Part shown: positions 1 to 13,129 of the stretch, in pieces
Numbering within the stretch: position 1 is the stretch's first letter
How the letters are laid out: each line of letters opens with the position of its first letter
Origin: Hyaloscypha bicolor E
Lineage: Eukaryota > Ascomycota > Leotiomycetes > Helotiales > Hyaloscyphaceae
Length of the DNA: 64,000 nt
Assembly (NCBI RefSeq): GCF_002865645.1
Contig: NW_020194685.1
Location: 2,691,363-2,755,362, forward strand
Direction of reading: 5' to 3'
The notes under the pieces: model-generated
The model's input: only the letters and a program-made list of their open reading frames with translations
Told to the model about the DNA's origin: nothing
Databases searched by the model: none
Translations under genes and position numbers: made by a program

Positions 1-32
1 GGAATTATTCTAACAGTAATGCTCTCTTTCAG

Positions 33-2324
33 TACGGGTGGACTCATTGCCCTTGGCCTCGTCACGCAGAGCTGGACTATGGAAGACTGTCTATGTCACT
101 TCGAGCGGATATGCAGCAAAGCCTTTCCTCGTCACAATAAGCGTGGTATTCCAGTGCTGGCTTGGATTCGTGAGAGATACAAACCCAAGCCTGAAACAAC
201 TGCATTTGAGATTGCTTTGAAGGGAGCATTTCCAGAGACTCAGCACTTGTTTGGAGATCCTCGTCCAAGTGGCAAACCAGGCTCGCATATAAAAGTGGCA
301 GTCACTGCTACCTCCTCTGCTGGAAGGACAGTTCTCTTGGGAAACTATAACCGTTATGCTTCAAAAAAACGTACGTATCTAGTCCTAGGACAGCCTATAG
401 TCTTGATCACTCAGTTATTAAACAGTTCGCTATCATTTTCGTCGTCCGGAGAAAATAAATATGGAATTAAAAGTCTGGGAGGCGTAAGTAATCCAAGAAA
501 TACGCCCATTCGAACACTAATGTTTCTAGGGCTCGAGCGACAATGGCAATGCCGAAACTATTCAAAACAATCCAAAATGGAAGATCAAAGCACCTCTCTC
601 TTGAGGGTGCAGATTTACGTCACAATCCAATTTTAGTCGCACACAATGAGTACAAAATTGCATCAACAGGAAGTGGTGTGGAGATCGAATATCCCGATGT
701 GGTCCTGTCACTTGGAACGGGGCTAACGGCCACTTCGAGTCAAAATTCGAAGGACTCGGAGAAAGTATCTATCATTTCTCGACTGAAAAGACAAGGAAGT
801 ACCAAGACTCAGCAGAGACGTGCGAAGGGAGAAATCTCTGTCTCGCCGGAACCCGGTGATTCGTGGGACGAGTACATGAATCGTTGGCCTATTTCAGCTC
901 CGACGTCAAGGTTTGTTCGGTTCAATCCCGAATTCAAAGAAGAATTGTTAGGATCAGAGGATATCGCTACTGTAGAGTCTATGCAACGTATCGTTCAGGA
1001 CCACTATGCCACTGGTAATCAGATCAAACGACTTACTGCTCAGCTATTTGCCACACTTTTCTACTTCGAATGCTCCGATACAGTTCTTGGAGCAGAGAAT
1101 AATCAGGTCACCGTTCAAGGTAAGCAAATTTATATTCTCCAAAATATCTTCAAGCTTATTTACGTGTAATTTCAGGACGAATATTGTGCCGTCTTCCAAA
1201 TGAGACACCAGAGATATCTGAGATTGGGAAGTTACTCAGAGACGGTGACACTGGAGACACCCAATTCATATTTCAAGAAGACGGTGGCACTACACAGCAT
1301 TTCCAGATAACTCCCGAAATTGTTCAGAAAATGATCAACCATTTGAACTTTAAGATGCCCAGAATACAAATTCGCGGAGTGAAAAATCTGCCGTTTCAAG
1401 CAGTTCTACGTTGGAAGGAGGAAGACTTTTCGATCAGCGGGTTTCCTCGCATCCTTCTACGAGACCCGAGCCAAACAATGAGTAAAATATCCTTCGAGAG
1501 AGTATTTGGGATTTTTATTGGCTGACAATTAATGTGGAGGGCAGCATCAAGCGACTCAATGGGGAGAACTCAACAAACACCGCCGAAAACGTTGGACTAT
1601 CCCACCGCCAGATGAATCAGCATTCGTCTCGATGGTAGACCCAAATGAGTCTCTATACGAAGTTCAAGGAGACGACACTTACGACACCTTAACAACTCAA
1701 CAAGAGCTGCGGAAAACCATCGAAGTTGATCCGAGCTTGCCACGAGGGTCGGTCACCGATGGTAAGTGTGTTTATAGTGTTGACCCTGATACACTATCTG
1801 ACTTTGAAACCCCCAAAAATAGAAAGCCAGTTGGTGGGTATTGCAGGTTCTTCTCACTCTAAAAGGCCTTCCACCATTTCGGAGGCACCATCAAGTGGAA
1901 CGTATATCGAGGATACTCCGACACGTGACAGCACGGAAAATTCCACGTACCTTACAATCATGTTCAACAACCATAAAGGTATATCAAGGCAAAATTCTAA
2001 GTTCAGTACGCTGAATATTTTCACTGACAAAAAGTAGACAAGGAAGATTTTATACAAAGCGACATCATACGAAGTATGAAAGTGACGCATATCGCGGACT
2101 CCACGGCGCCTTTGCTGATTTCCTCGTCAAAATTCAGCATAGGAGACCCACAACCCCCCTGTCAACTTTTACGTGGAGCTTCAACTCGCTCCGTTACTGA
2201 GCTTTCGGCTCTTCGTAAGGATGCCCTTGCAAGGGGCGAAATTTCCTCCTCAATCCCACCAAGACTCCCTGATTTCCCGTGGCGAAACGAGGAGGCCTTG
2301 ACCTTTGAGGTAATGGACAATTAG
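33..2324 (+). CDS. Patatin-like phospholipase, 3' part (5' end outside window)
   Basis: Exons proposed: 33-370, 426-483, 530-1119, 1176-1481, 1540-1761, 1823-1978, 2038-2324; every join keeps frame. The window opens inside an intron (branch CTAAC, acceptor CAG at 30-32), so the ATG at 19 is intronic. The first exon completes the nucleophile elbow: the codon split by the intron is followed by T-G-G-L. Then come the family block GDPRPSG, WEAARATMAMPKLF, and PDVVLSLGTG. Patatins are serine lipid acyl hydrolases with a Ser/Asp dyad; the Asp normally sits in a DG[AG] motif before N-P, but here the motif reads L-E-G-A-D-L-R-H-N-P, so Glu replaces the expected Asp. The C-terminal tail from about exon 5 is Ser/Thr-rich and of unknown role. 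Fungal patatins are often fused to NLR-type domains or TPRs; none is seen downstream, and upstream domains cannot be judged. Confidence 0.85.
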
Positions 2325-3737
2325 ATAGGTGCTACGCGCTATAGGAACAAGTTTACAGTGGTCAAAATACTGGAGTGTGGTGAACAAAGAGGGCTCTATG
2401 TGCGGCGAAACCCCGAAGGAGGCTGGGGAAAATAGGGTACGGGTACTTTTCTCAACACCTTCAATACCTAATAGAACAAGGAACAAATAGCATTCAAGAC
2501 ACAGTACTGGGTATTTCAAAAACATGTTACTGGAGATCTCAAATTGAGAAAAAAGGAATTTCGTCATTCTGGTATGTCAACGTTTTTTCCATTGTTGGGG
2601 TCGGCCCGGTCGAGTCGGGTGATTGTGCTGAGTAAATTTGCCTCAAAATTTTGCAAGACGAACGAGAGAATTCTTGTAAGCCATGATATCTTTTAGTATC
2701 AGGCCGTTCCTTTGCAGTAAAAGAAATGGATGGAAATGGATGGAACGGGATAACGGGGCCGCTTCTTCGATATTTCGCTCTCTTTCTTGACTTGGTTACT
2801 TAGACATATAGTAGTCAATAAGGTTCAACTGCGTGATATTCGGTGCTGAATACCTCTCCTCGGTTTAAACCTTGCGCTGATTTACTCTTCAAAAGCGGAT
2901 GCCTTTCATTGCTTGTATAAGGGGTACTTCCTTTGCAATTGTATTGGAATGGAGATTTATTAATCATTGCGGCTGGCCCTTTGTTATAATATTTTTAAAA
3001 ATAAGAAATAAAATAATACCAGGCCAGAATGGTGAGGTGTCAGTGACGATGGACCCCGGGCCAAATCGCTAGGTTGCTGGCCCCACCAAGATGCTACCGC
3101 CTTCATACACTATCCACATGATTGAGCTTTCGAGCAAATTCTGAAACCGATGGCAAAAGAGGAACGAGTACAGTGGGGCAGCTTTACGACTCCATTCTGG
3201 CAACAGCGCGAAGCAGAGAGGGCTAGTCACGTGCCATAGTCGGCCCCCCTGATGTATCCACTTCACTTTCTCTTTGCGACAATTACAACCAGAATGAAAC
3301 AGCCTTTGATCGTGAATAAAACGTTCACCTTCAGTATTTCATTGTCTTGAAGCGAGAACTGTCTGAGCTCACTTTCTCCGATGTTTAATCCGTCCCATTC
3401 ACCAACGCCTCAGCCTGTCAAGGGCAATATTGTTCCGGTTTATTTACAAACGTTTTTCAACTACCAACACCAATACAACAACTACAATTACAACTACAAA
3501 GCGCCGCACACTTTGCTCTAGCAATGCATCGTGACGCCAGTCGCACAATCAACGAGTTACTTGCTGCACGACTCTTTACCCGAGGGGAACATATCTTTTG
3601 CGCTGCAGGATCGCAGGACGCTCCTGCTTCGAAACACCTTCGATCTGGACCTCTCGAGTCCATCTATCACCTGCGACATTCCTAGACAGCACCTTGACTC
3701 GACATATCGGGAAGGAGCGACCTGGTAGACAGCAAAG
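2325..3737. other. Intergenic region
   Basis: No supportable gene. Short open frames here have no family motif and overlap on both strands. The last part (about 3,470-3,737) is probably the promoter and 5' leader of the AT-hook gene, with CA/AC-rich sequence just upstream of its ATG. Confidence 0.5.
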
Positions 3738-6700
3738 ATGGACAACTCCTCGGACGTCGATGACCGACTCCTGGGAGCACTGCTGAACAAAGAGATCGAG
3801 GAGCCTTCGACACAGCAACAAACATATAGCACGACATTGCCTGGGAACAGCGAGATGAAGGAGACTTCGACCGAGCAACAAGCACAAAGTACAGCAACGC
3901 CAGAGAACATCCAGGAAGATTTCGGTGCTGATCAAATCATTCCCGAAATTGTTGGGACCCAGGTAAGATTACCACCTCAGCCAGACCATTCTACTGACAT
4001 CTAAAAGGACAGTCAGCCACTCTGTGGACAGGAAAACGACCCTTTTCAAGCTATGATGCACGAGATTGGAGATATCCGAGCCCATACCCAAGTTCCCCCT
4101 TTTGGCTTCGCTCCTTCCCACGCAGCTTTTATACCAGAGCCACCACTATCTCCGACTCACGAGCATCTCAACCTCCAGTCATCGCCTATTCGTGAGCATG
4201 CATTTTTCCAGCCGTCGCCCCACCGGTACAAGAGCCTATTTCAAGACATGTCTTCCCCACTGCCGGTCGAACAACTTCTGTTGCACAAGTTCATCAACAA
4301 TCTTCCTACCCATTCGCCTTCCCCATTCAAGACTGACATATTTGTGGAGAATCCTGAGCAGAAACGTAAATTGGTTGAGCGACCAGTCTTTTTGAAAGAA
4401 CGGGACCAATATGACGAAAATGGAGTTCCTGTTCGCTGCGTCGAGATGGCCATGGTGTACGACAAACCTCCGAAGCATCGTGCACATTGTGTCATGGTCG
4501 GCTCGAGCAAGATTGACGCAGATGTTCCTGGACAGCCTGCGGTGGAGTTTCCCTGCTCAATTTGGACGAGAAAGTACCCAGCTGGTTGGGACGGCATTTA
4601 CTTGAATGAGGCGGGCAAGCTTGTCAACCATGAGTTTAATAGCCGCAGCAGAAATCTCGTGTGGATGTACTCCGCAGCAGCATGTGTTGTCATGCAAGGA
4701 GTTGAGAAAAGCATCGAATGTGTGGTTCCTCAGAAGGTCGTTGAATTCAACGGAGGTCAAATCGATTTGGAGCCTGCATGGGAAGATGTTGTCAATGCTC
4801 TCAAGGAGGAGTGTATACGCCGGGTACAGGGCGTATGCACATTTCAGCAACCACAAGTCACAGGACAAGCATTCTGGCGGCAGGGATTCCAGCAGCAGGT
4901 ATTCTCTCAGCAAGTATTGCCTCCGCAAATGTTGATGCAGCTGGCGAACATTGAGAATCATCTTCCACCCAAGAACATCCCGCGAAGAACTCAAAAGACG
5001 CCAAAGAAATCCAAGAAAGAGCAAGTCCCCTGTCCACCTCAGCAAGCATCGCCCTTTCAAAAATTTGTTTCACACGCCCTGGAACGATCGACAAGCGACG
5101 CTGGTGCCTTTACCAGCGGCAACAATATGAAAACCCCTAATTCCGGAAACGAGTATCAGACGGCTGTTCCACAGCGCGAGGGACATTTTGAGCACCCTCA
5201 CCTCGGACATCCGCTGGGCTGGGATGATGGTCCCATTCTACCAGGTTTTGGTCGCCCATACCAAGAGGGAATTGGCGGCCCTTCAGCACAAGAAGCAGTT
5301 GAAGCTCATGGCCAGGAGAACAATGTACCATCCCAAGTGGTACAACCTATAAGCCACAGCCTGCAAAACAACGATATCTCGCTTGAACAAGAGGACCAGT
5401 CAAAACCAAAGCGAAAGCGTGCACCGGCAAATAAAAAGCAACCGACGCAAATTGTTCAAGAGCTTTCTGGACAATCCGACCAGGTTGCGGAAGCCGAAAC
5501 ACCACCGGCATCCGGAAAAGCTGGAACCAAGCGAAAGAACTCCATATCAACTCGAACACCTGCTAAGAAGACAACTGCTGCGAAGACAGGGGCAACGACT
5601 GCACCTGTAACTAAGACGCCTACTGCGAAGATGCCGGCCACTAAAACCCCCTCATCTAAGACGCCTGCTACGAAGACACCTGCGAAAAAGCGTGGCCGTC
5701 CTCCAAAAAAGGCAACTCCGTCTTCTGAGGTCCGGGGTGATGGTAGTGAAACCGGCGAAGCCAGCGAGACCGAGGACGGCATGCGAGATAATGTTTCTGA
5801 GCAACAAGTTCAATTTGGTCCCCCGTTACCTTCCGATCCATCAACGGGACTCGAGACTCAACAAGGTATGCGAGACAATGGTCCCAAGCAACCAGTGCAA
5901 TACGAATTGCCGTTACCTTCTCATCCATCAACGGGATTCGAGACTCAGCAGAGGCGAATGAGCCAGTCAGTCCAGAATCATGGATTCACCGCAAACCCTA
6001 CCAATCAACCCCAAATGTCCTTGCCGGTTTGGAACAATCCACAGAAGTCTAACCTCTTTGATCTGCACGGAAGTTCTGCCATCAAACCTCACTTCCAAGC
6101 TTCTCAAATCTACCATCAGATTAGGAACATTGATGCTGAACAGATACGCCTTTTCCGGACCTGCCCCAACGTTATTGTGAACCCTGCGGGGTACCTCGAA
6201 TGCCAACATCAGATTGGAGAGCTTGGTAGAATGCGAGATGCCTTGTCCTCGATGATGCCTGCTCATCTATTTCCAATGTATCCGGTGGCTTGGAACAATG
6301 GCTTCCAGCCCAACTACGGGCTGTACCCAACCCACCAGAACGACGGCCAGGTGCACCTGAACGGCCAAGTCTTCCCAGTACAACAGAACGATAGCTTCCA
6401 GTACGGCTCATCCCAAATGTCTAGCATGCAGCAGAACAACGGTTCCTACCAACCGCATTCTCAAATGTCTGGACCACAGTGGTACAATGATTCCGAAAGG
6501 AGCTCTACCCCCGGCAACTATCTCCCATCTGCGACTCTATCCTTCACTCAACCAGCAGAATTTCAACAAGGGGCACAGGCAACCGTAACTCTTCCAAACG
6601 ATTCCGCCATGTCTAGTATGAACGTGGGAGGGCCCGGACTGAATCTCAATATTCCACAGTCCACCACCTCTCCGACGCCTCAATATCCGTCTCCAACTCA

Positions 6701-6860
6701 AATCGGTCTTGCCGAATTCCCCGAAGAGCAAGTACAACGCGCCCGAAGCTCTGTTAAATTGACTCTTGAAAAGCCATTTTACGGACTGTCGAACAGTTCT
6801 AGCTGGACCCAGCAACAAGAGGGCGATGACCGAATGACCGGGGACGACCTGGGATTTTGA
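3738..6860 (+). CDS. AT-hook protein with Gln/Asn/Pro-rich tail, function unknown
   Basis: Two exons, 3738-3962 and 4008-6860 (intron GTAAGA..AAAAG, phase 0), giving about 1,026 residues. I do not recognise the family. Residues about 195-340 form the most globular-looking block (from KRKLVERPVFLKERDQY through a Trp/Cys/His-containing stretch with SIWTRKYPAGWDGIYLN). Residues about 585-640 are a Lys/Thr/Pro/Ala repeat (KTPA/TKTP units) ending in KKRGRPPKK, a textbook AT-hook that binds the minor groove of AT-rich DNA. A second basic patch, KPKRKRAPANKK, lies about 80 residues earlier and could be a nuclear localisation signal. The remaining 300 residues are low complexity, rich in Gln, Asn, Ser and Pro. 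A nuclear chromatin or transcription role is inferred from these features only. Confidence 0.8.
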
Positions 6861-7120
6861 GGTTAAATGAGGGTTTCAAATAATATCAGGGGCGACAATA
6901 TAATTCGTTGTGAGTGTGTTGTACGAGATACCCTTTAGTTCTTATCCCGTAGCGATGATTCTCCTAGGTAGCATGGTAGATTAAGGAGACTTCTCGAGCG
7001 ATGGATTTCTGAATGCTCGCGTTGATTTGGGATAATTCAAACGGGTCGTGCGTGTGTCCTCAGAGACATTAAATAAAAACCATGATTTGACCTGATGAAC
7101 TGCCCAAGTGATTGCACTGA

Positions 7121-8275
7121 TTAAAGTGAGTTGGACTTCCCCCACCACACCACCAGCCTCCTCCCCACTACCACATCCCACAACATCGCAAGCAAAACAA
7201 ATGGACAACAGCACAGCGTAGCTACCACGCCCAACCAATCCTCTCTATTCATCCAACTATCCAAAATACCCCTGCAGCGCCGCCGTCTTCGACGGCGAGA
7301 TGTCGGCGTAAAGGGAATATTGGTGTTGACGTTCGCTTCGAGGAAGGTGGGCTCGATCGCTGGCTCGTGATTGCGGGGGCGTCGGGAGATTGTCATCCCA
7401 ATTCCAGCTCCTGAGATAGGTGGAGTCCCTTCACCTCTACTATTTTTGACAGGTGAGGTAGAGAGGATGCCGGAGCTGGTGGGTTCCTGAAACGGGACAA
7501 AGACAGTGAAGGAACCACCTTCTTTGACGCGGACGGAGCGGAGGGGAAGAAGCATTTGGTCTTCGTGGAAGCGCCGGTAGGTTGCGTTATAGATTGTTAT
7601 GCGAAGAAAGGAGAGGGAGGCGAGGCGGGAGAGCAGGAAGGTACAGGTGATCCATTGGGAGTGGGCTGTGTCGAAACCGTGGTAGAAGGAGGGAGGTGGT
7701 GGGGAGAGGTATGTTGGGGGGATGGTGACGGTGATATTGAGGGTTGTGAGGTGGGAGAGGGAGGTGTGGGGGACGAGTGTGAGGAATTGGTAGAGGGTTG
7801 GTAGGGAGTGCGTGGTGAAGGTGTGGAGGGCGTAGATAAGGTGGATGGCTTCTTGGTGACTGGGTGCGTTTGTTAGTTGGATTTCATTTGATGATGGAAG
7901 CGAGGGGAGGCAGGTTTACACGGTTCGACAGGCAAGAAATATCGAGAGATATGTCCCTTGTAAAGCAGGCGGTGTCCCGTTTCGGATATGCCATCCTTTG
8001 CATGTTTCATAGTGTGTGTGGTAGCGGAACAGGTCCATTGTGTTCGAGATGCGGGTGAGGGGTGAGGGGACGAGAGATTGGTTGGGGGAGAGGCAGGGTG
8101 TGTAGGTTAATTGTCCGGAGCCCAGAGAGGGTGGGTATAGAGGGTTGAATTGAGATGTTAGGTTGATATGGAGGGCTGGGCCCCAGGAGAAGGAGGTTAT
8201 ATGGTGTTGGTAGATTTGGAGCCGGATCTCGACGGGGAGATCGAGGAACGAGAGGGGCTGGTGGGGCTGAGACAT
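7121..8275 (-). CDS. F-box-like domain protein
   Basis: Two exons on the minus strand, 8275-7920 and 7859-7121, joined by a 60-bp intron (GTAAAC..CCCAG, branch CTAAC, phase 2), giving 364 residues. Residues 9-24 (LSFLDLPVEIRLQIYQ) match the F-box-like motif found at the start of many Pezizomycotina proteins. F-box proteins link SCF ubiquitin ligase to substrates, but the short fungal LPVEIRxxIY variant is often of unproven function. The centre is Leu/Thr-rich and beta-like; the C-terminus has an Arg-rich run (SRRRRRRRCRG) followed by a hydrophobic stretch (CCCPFVLLAMLWDVVVG) that could be a membrane anchor. No substrate-binding repeats are recognisable. Confidence 0.75.
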
Positions 8276-9026
8276 TGTTGAGAGATGTGTGATGTCTGGG
8301 ATTCGTTTTGAGAGTGATAGAGGACGAATGCGGGTTTATATGAAGAGATATGTGATCAGAGATCTGGCCAGAGTCCTAGGCGGAGACAGTGAAATTGAAG
8401 CCTGTGATGATGACGCTGCTGCCTTGAAAGTTGAGAACACGGCAGTGCCGCTGATGCAGATTGATCCTGAGGCCATAAAAACAGTCTTACCACCTTTGGT
8501 ACAGCCGATGTTATACGTATCTCATTTTATAGCTTTTATGAGTCCTAGGTGTGGTGATAGAGAAATGAGATTGAAAATGAGGTCGAGATAGAAAGTGAGA
8601 AGTGGCGTCGCATTCTCGGCCCCACTTTTCTCGCCACACTTCTATTTTCGGAGCAACCCCTTTACCTTGGTAATGCTCGTAAATCGAGCAGAGTAGGGAG
8701 TTGCATTTATGGTAAAAGAGTTAATTAAAGCTAGCTAGAAAAGAGCTCAGGTGAAGTATGGAAACTCTAGAATATGGGTGTACAGAGCCTGACTAAGCGG
8801 AGCGATCGCGCTATGCCTAACTGAGAGATCGTCCTGCAACAGTGCTGCAGCACTTGGGCATTATTTTCATTCTTCTACTTGGGTCACGTGCATATATGGA
8901 AACTCATGGTTCGAAGTTGATCTCGATCAATTTAGAATTTCTTGTCTCAATCCTCCTTTTGCAAAATTTGGCCTACTATGTGGCGTTTCATTGCCGAAGT
9001 TTGCAAGGTCGGACCACATCGGCCAA
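8276..9026. other. Intergenic region
   Basis: Nothing supportable. An open frame at 8289-8591 has no family motif. The region separates the F-box-like gene, which starts at 8275 on the minus strand, from the 3' end of the HET gene. Confidence 0.5.
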
Positions 9027-11148
9027 TTATACGAGATCCAAAACAACGACTTCAGCGTGATATGGAACGTCGAACTTCGCTCTGAACTGTTCCAGATCAC
9101 CAGTGTGGCTGTCCATGAGCCAAACTCCACCGATGACTTGGTACGTATACTTGTTAACATCAGAACCTATTCGTCGCAAGACAACAGGAACGCTGCAGCT
9201 TCTTAGAAAGAAAACTTCATCTGAGGATCTTGTATGTGGATTGACGAGACCTGCCATGAACTTCACCGTTCCCGGCTTCTCTAATACGTGGTTCAATTCT
9301 GCGAGCCTCATTCCACTCCCTAAGACTTGCTCCAAGGCTTGGTTGGCAGCGTCCCATGCTTTGATGCGTCTTCTCTCAGTGAGTTCTGCATTCACTTGCT
9401 TTGCCCTTGAACTGATAATTGAAGATGACCAGGAACTCTGAGTTTCAGACACTCGTGCCTGAAGCTGTGACCACTCCCGAATGGTCCAGGGTCCAATCTT
9501 GAACCAGGCATTGCTGTCTAACCAATTGATGATCTGAGTATTGTAGATAGAGCCTCTACCTTGAGGCGTCCAAAGGCTACTAAAGCATTCATCGATCTCA
9601 TTTGGGCGGATGTCGACACCCAAGCAATTCATTGTGAGCGTCCTCCAAATTAACAATCGAACCCGCACGTGTTCCTCGGTGGCGGCACCCAAGTCAGAAA
9701 GCTCTTTTCGCAGATTTTTAGTTGAGAATATGTAAGGTTTTGGAGAATGTTGGAGTTGTGCACTTTGTGTGTGACTTTCCAAAGAAGAGGATATCCCATT
9801 TATGGAACCAACATAGATGGCTTTCACTCTAAGCACAGAGGTTGTGGAAGTTGTGAGAACAGGATCAAAATCGAACGATTTTGGAGAACGAAAGATCAAT
9901 TTTTCGAGTGTGGTTATGTATGGTGATGACCCTGAGTAACAGAAGAGTTAGTAATTACTTGATACAGTTGGTTTCGTGAGAGGGCAATTTCTCGGGAGAA
10001 AATCACGGAACAGTCCGAAAAGGGAAGGGATTTCTCCCCCAACACCTACACAGACTAGGCCAGTTTGGTGCCCAGGTCGGTATTTCGGCAGAATCTTGCG
10101 GCTTTGTATCAGCCCCTCTGAGGCAGATCTGATCCAAACTCCGATTACGGCTGAAGCTCAGCCTACTCATTTCAGAAATGATCGATTTTAGTGACTGCTT
10201 GTAGTTGGGAACTGGCACGATTCGGAAACCGTCATGACATAATCCAAGCAAGGCAAATATCTTGTCTCGGGGATCCGTGGCTTTCGTGTGGGTGGTCCAT
10301 GTCATGGCTTGTAAAATGCTGATTGGCTTGTTGGTGTCAATCCAATGTTCCCTGAATCTCAGGAGATGACTTGCTCCGATCCCACTGATGTTAATTCCTT
10401 GCTCTTCATGCCCGTGGGCCGATTCCTTGACGAGCGATCTGAGAACGGGGACGAGGAAATCCCAGGAGACCTCAACAGTTCCATAGAGCATCGTCACCGT
10501 CGAAGCGACTGTGATTTCTTGTATAATCCATACTCTTCTCCAGTATTCTTTGTTGAAAAAAGATATCATCACATCCCATTCTTCCCCGGATGTCAGCATT
10601 GAATCTGATCTCGAGGATCGAGCTTGATCCGAAGATAGAGTTGGCCGAGGAATGACCATCTGCATTTTGCGAAGAGATCTCTCAATCGCTGGCGATGGAG
10701 CAGTTCCCGCAATTGGCCCAATCCAGGCCAGCACTTCCTCTGCCCTGGAGTAAATCTGCCTCATCATTTGAATCTGCTGACTTCGTTCGTATAAATCGCT
10801 TTGATTGATGCAGAGAGCATCAACCCAAATTCGAAGTTCTTGTTTCTCTCCTCTCCGCTCCCACACCGCCAACAGAGCCCGGTGGAGGTTTTCCGTGATG
10901 GCAATAGATTGAACCTGTGCTCCTTCACTATCTAGCCGGAGAAATTCGTCGGAAGCCGGGTCTCCCCAGCAATATGATAGAGCGGTGTATGGATCGGTGT
11001 CAATCAGAGACACGTGCTTCAACGTTCCTCGAAAACGAGGTTTTAGTTTTGAAACGGCACCCCGCGATTCTTCAATATCAAGGCTGAACTCAAGGATGCG
11101 TATCTCATGGCTGTTGATATCCAGCGCTTTATACAGAAAAGACGCCAT
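9027..11148 (-). CDS. Heterokaryon incompatibility (HET) domain protein
   Basis: Exon 1 is 11148-10050 and exon 2 most likely 9931-9027 (intron GTAGGT..CTCAG, 118 bp, phase 1), 667 residues. The donor is the least certain point; it is the one that restores frame before an in-frame TGA. The HET domain (PF06985) spans about residues 50-190 with its hallmark blocks: YTALSYCWGDP, ITENLHRALLAVW, RIWVDALCINQSDLYERSQQ, QMMRQIYSRAEEVLAWIGP. Further on, WRRVWIIQEI and ATDPRDKIFALLGLC are standard in this family. HET domains are TIR-like and trigger regulated cell death in fungal nonself recognition when paired with a partner. No NACHT or repeat domain follows in this protein, so it is the common stand-alone HET type. 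Partner unknown. Confidence 0.88.
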
Positions 11149-12143
11149 TGCTGTGTTTCCCTCGCTTTATGTCTCTAGTCGGGCGTTTTGGATGGTTGTC
11201 GATACGCCGCCGCAAGACTCAAAGGTCGAGAATTGAGAGGTTATTTGTCTGGCTGTAGCGGTGTAAGCAAGCAGACCCCCCTTAGACATCTGAATCGACA
11301 AATAAAGACGAGTTTGTGGACCGGCATCGTACCTCGTGACGATCAGATTGACGTTCATGAAGTTGCGAGAACGAGGCCTGACAAGACTGAGACATTTTGG
11401 GTCACATGGGGAAGGAACGCCTCTCACGTGACAACCCCCTCTCTTTTGGGTCTTGCAAAACCACCTAGTCTAGGGACTTGAAGTGAGTCTCAGGTGGTGT
11501 TACACGATTCATGAACAAATTCTAGGGAATTAGAGTGGCTGGAAACTGTCGTCGTTGGAAAATTGGGAGTGTCCCTCGAGTATCCAGCCGTCCAAGAACC
11601 CTGGTCCCTAATACTTTATACAAGCGTGGATAAGAACAAGTCTGCTTGGTATGTAATAGTCGGACTTAACATTGTGACTAAAGGGGCCCCACTCTTTAGT
11701 CGGGGAAAGCGAGTTGGCCCGTGAAAGCGAGATGGCCCGCACCAAATAATATCCTTAATAACTTGAAACCTTGACCTTTTTAAATAATTCTAAGTAGTAG
11801 AATTAAAAATATAAGCCTTATAAACTAGATATAATTCTCTAAATCTTAAAAAAAGATATGGGTAGAGAGTTATTAAGATTTTAATAATAAAATTGCAAGA
11901 AATACAAAAATCATAAGAATTATTTATTTGCGACTATTTCGCAAGCATTAGATCTACGACTTTTGCTTAATTATAAATTTTTATTCTTTTACTTAAAACT
12001 TTAGCCCTTAAGTATGCGATAGGTAACTGTAAGATTGAGAATAAAACGTATTAATTCGATTTCCTATAGCTAGTTCCTAATAATATTTTTTTAGAAGGCA
12101 AAAAAGGCCGAAACAGGCCATCACCATTTTACTGAACATCTGA
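11149..12143. other. Intergenic region with AT-rich block
   Basis: Positions 11,740-12,090 are strongly AT-rich with many TA steps, like RIP-mutated repeat remains. The flanks (11,149-11,730) have ordinary composition and no supportable gene. No terminal repeats were found for the AT block. Confidence 0.5.
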
Positions 12144-13129
12144 TTACTTCATGTCAAGATGTGACACAGCATTGAAATATTCTGTGTCGTCAAACATAGG
12201 TTGGCGTTTGGGATCAAACTAGAAGCCGTCTGTTAGAAAGGTTATTAATCCCAAACACTTTCGGAAGCATAGATGTACATACCCCGATACCTCTGCCGTG
12301 ATCGAGAACGAGGGCTTCTTTTCCAAATACAATAAAAGAGGTAGAGAAATCCAGTGCATCCCTAGCTAGACTCTCAAATCTTGCCTGTGCCTTCCGAACA
12401 TACGGGACCGAAGCCGCGCTCTTCATAAACAATTTATACACTAAGCAGTATTGTGGATTATTCCCGCCCCAAAAGTAAGCATTGAGATCAAACTGACTGC
12501 TCGTAATGCCCACATTAACCTCAACCTTATACACTTCCTGCCTGGTATTCTCGCTCAGCGCCCGGACAAGGAGTGTCTGCACCTTATCTTGAACCGCACC
12601 ACCATGTCGCTCATTGTCCGGTGTCGCCAGAAAGTACGTTGCTACCGTCGCGAAGCCATCATCCGCGGTAGGCTTCATCTCATAAGGAAGCGGCACCGGT
12701 TCCTCGGTCGCAAGCAATGCCATCGTGGTTTCAAAATCAGCAAAAAGTGGTCCGTCAGGCCCGACTTTTGTCTTCACCCAGTTGCTGCTAAAGACCTGTT
12801 TCAGGTGGTCCCAACCACGGAATGTGAGTTCTGTAACGTCGTCACGGCCCACCCAGGCATGGTTGAGGTTCAAGCCGCCGGGGCGCGCACCGAACGCTGC
12901 GTCGAAGATGGGCGTCTGGATATATTTGCTAGGGGGGGCTCGGTCAGTGGGTAATTGTTTGGGGAAAAACCAGAAAAACCAGGTGAACTGTATACTGTGG
13001 TGATGCTTCTTCGGCGTCGCTGAGGGCACCGTGGACACGGAAGCGGTGGTCATTGTACTCTTTGCGCGTCATGTTTGGCTTGCGGCGGCCGCACGCAATC
13101 TGCTTGATCTCTCCAGTGACCTCAGACAT
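12144..13129 (-). CDS. EthD-domain protein
   Basis: Three exons: 13129-12996, 12928-12283, 12218-12144 (introns GTATAC..CCTAG phase 2 and GTATGT..TTCTAG phase 0), 284 residues. The joins restore the family signature: RRKPNMTRKEYNDHRFRVHG, then SPHKYIQTPIFDAAFG, and a C-terminal DHGRGIGFDPKRQPMFDD. EthD domains (PF07110) are ferredoxin-like alpha/beta barrels; fungal members include dehydratases and cyclases of aromatic polyketide pathways as well as many of unknown role. The next gene upstream on the same strand is an FAD monooxygenase, a frequent partner in such pathways. No catalytic residue can be assigned with confidence here. Confidence 0.87.

Noticed and set aside
19..636. ATG at 19 as start of the patatin-like protein
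   Set aside because: It lies in an intron that ends with CAG at 30-32; the patatin nucleophile motif begins upstream of the window.
8289..8591. 100-codon plus-strand frame beside the F-box-like gene
   Set aside because: No family motif, no clear splice context, and it lies in the promoter side of the F-box-like gene.
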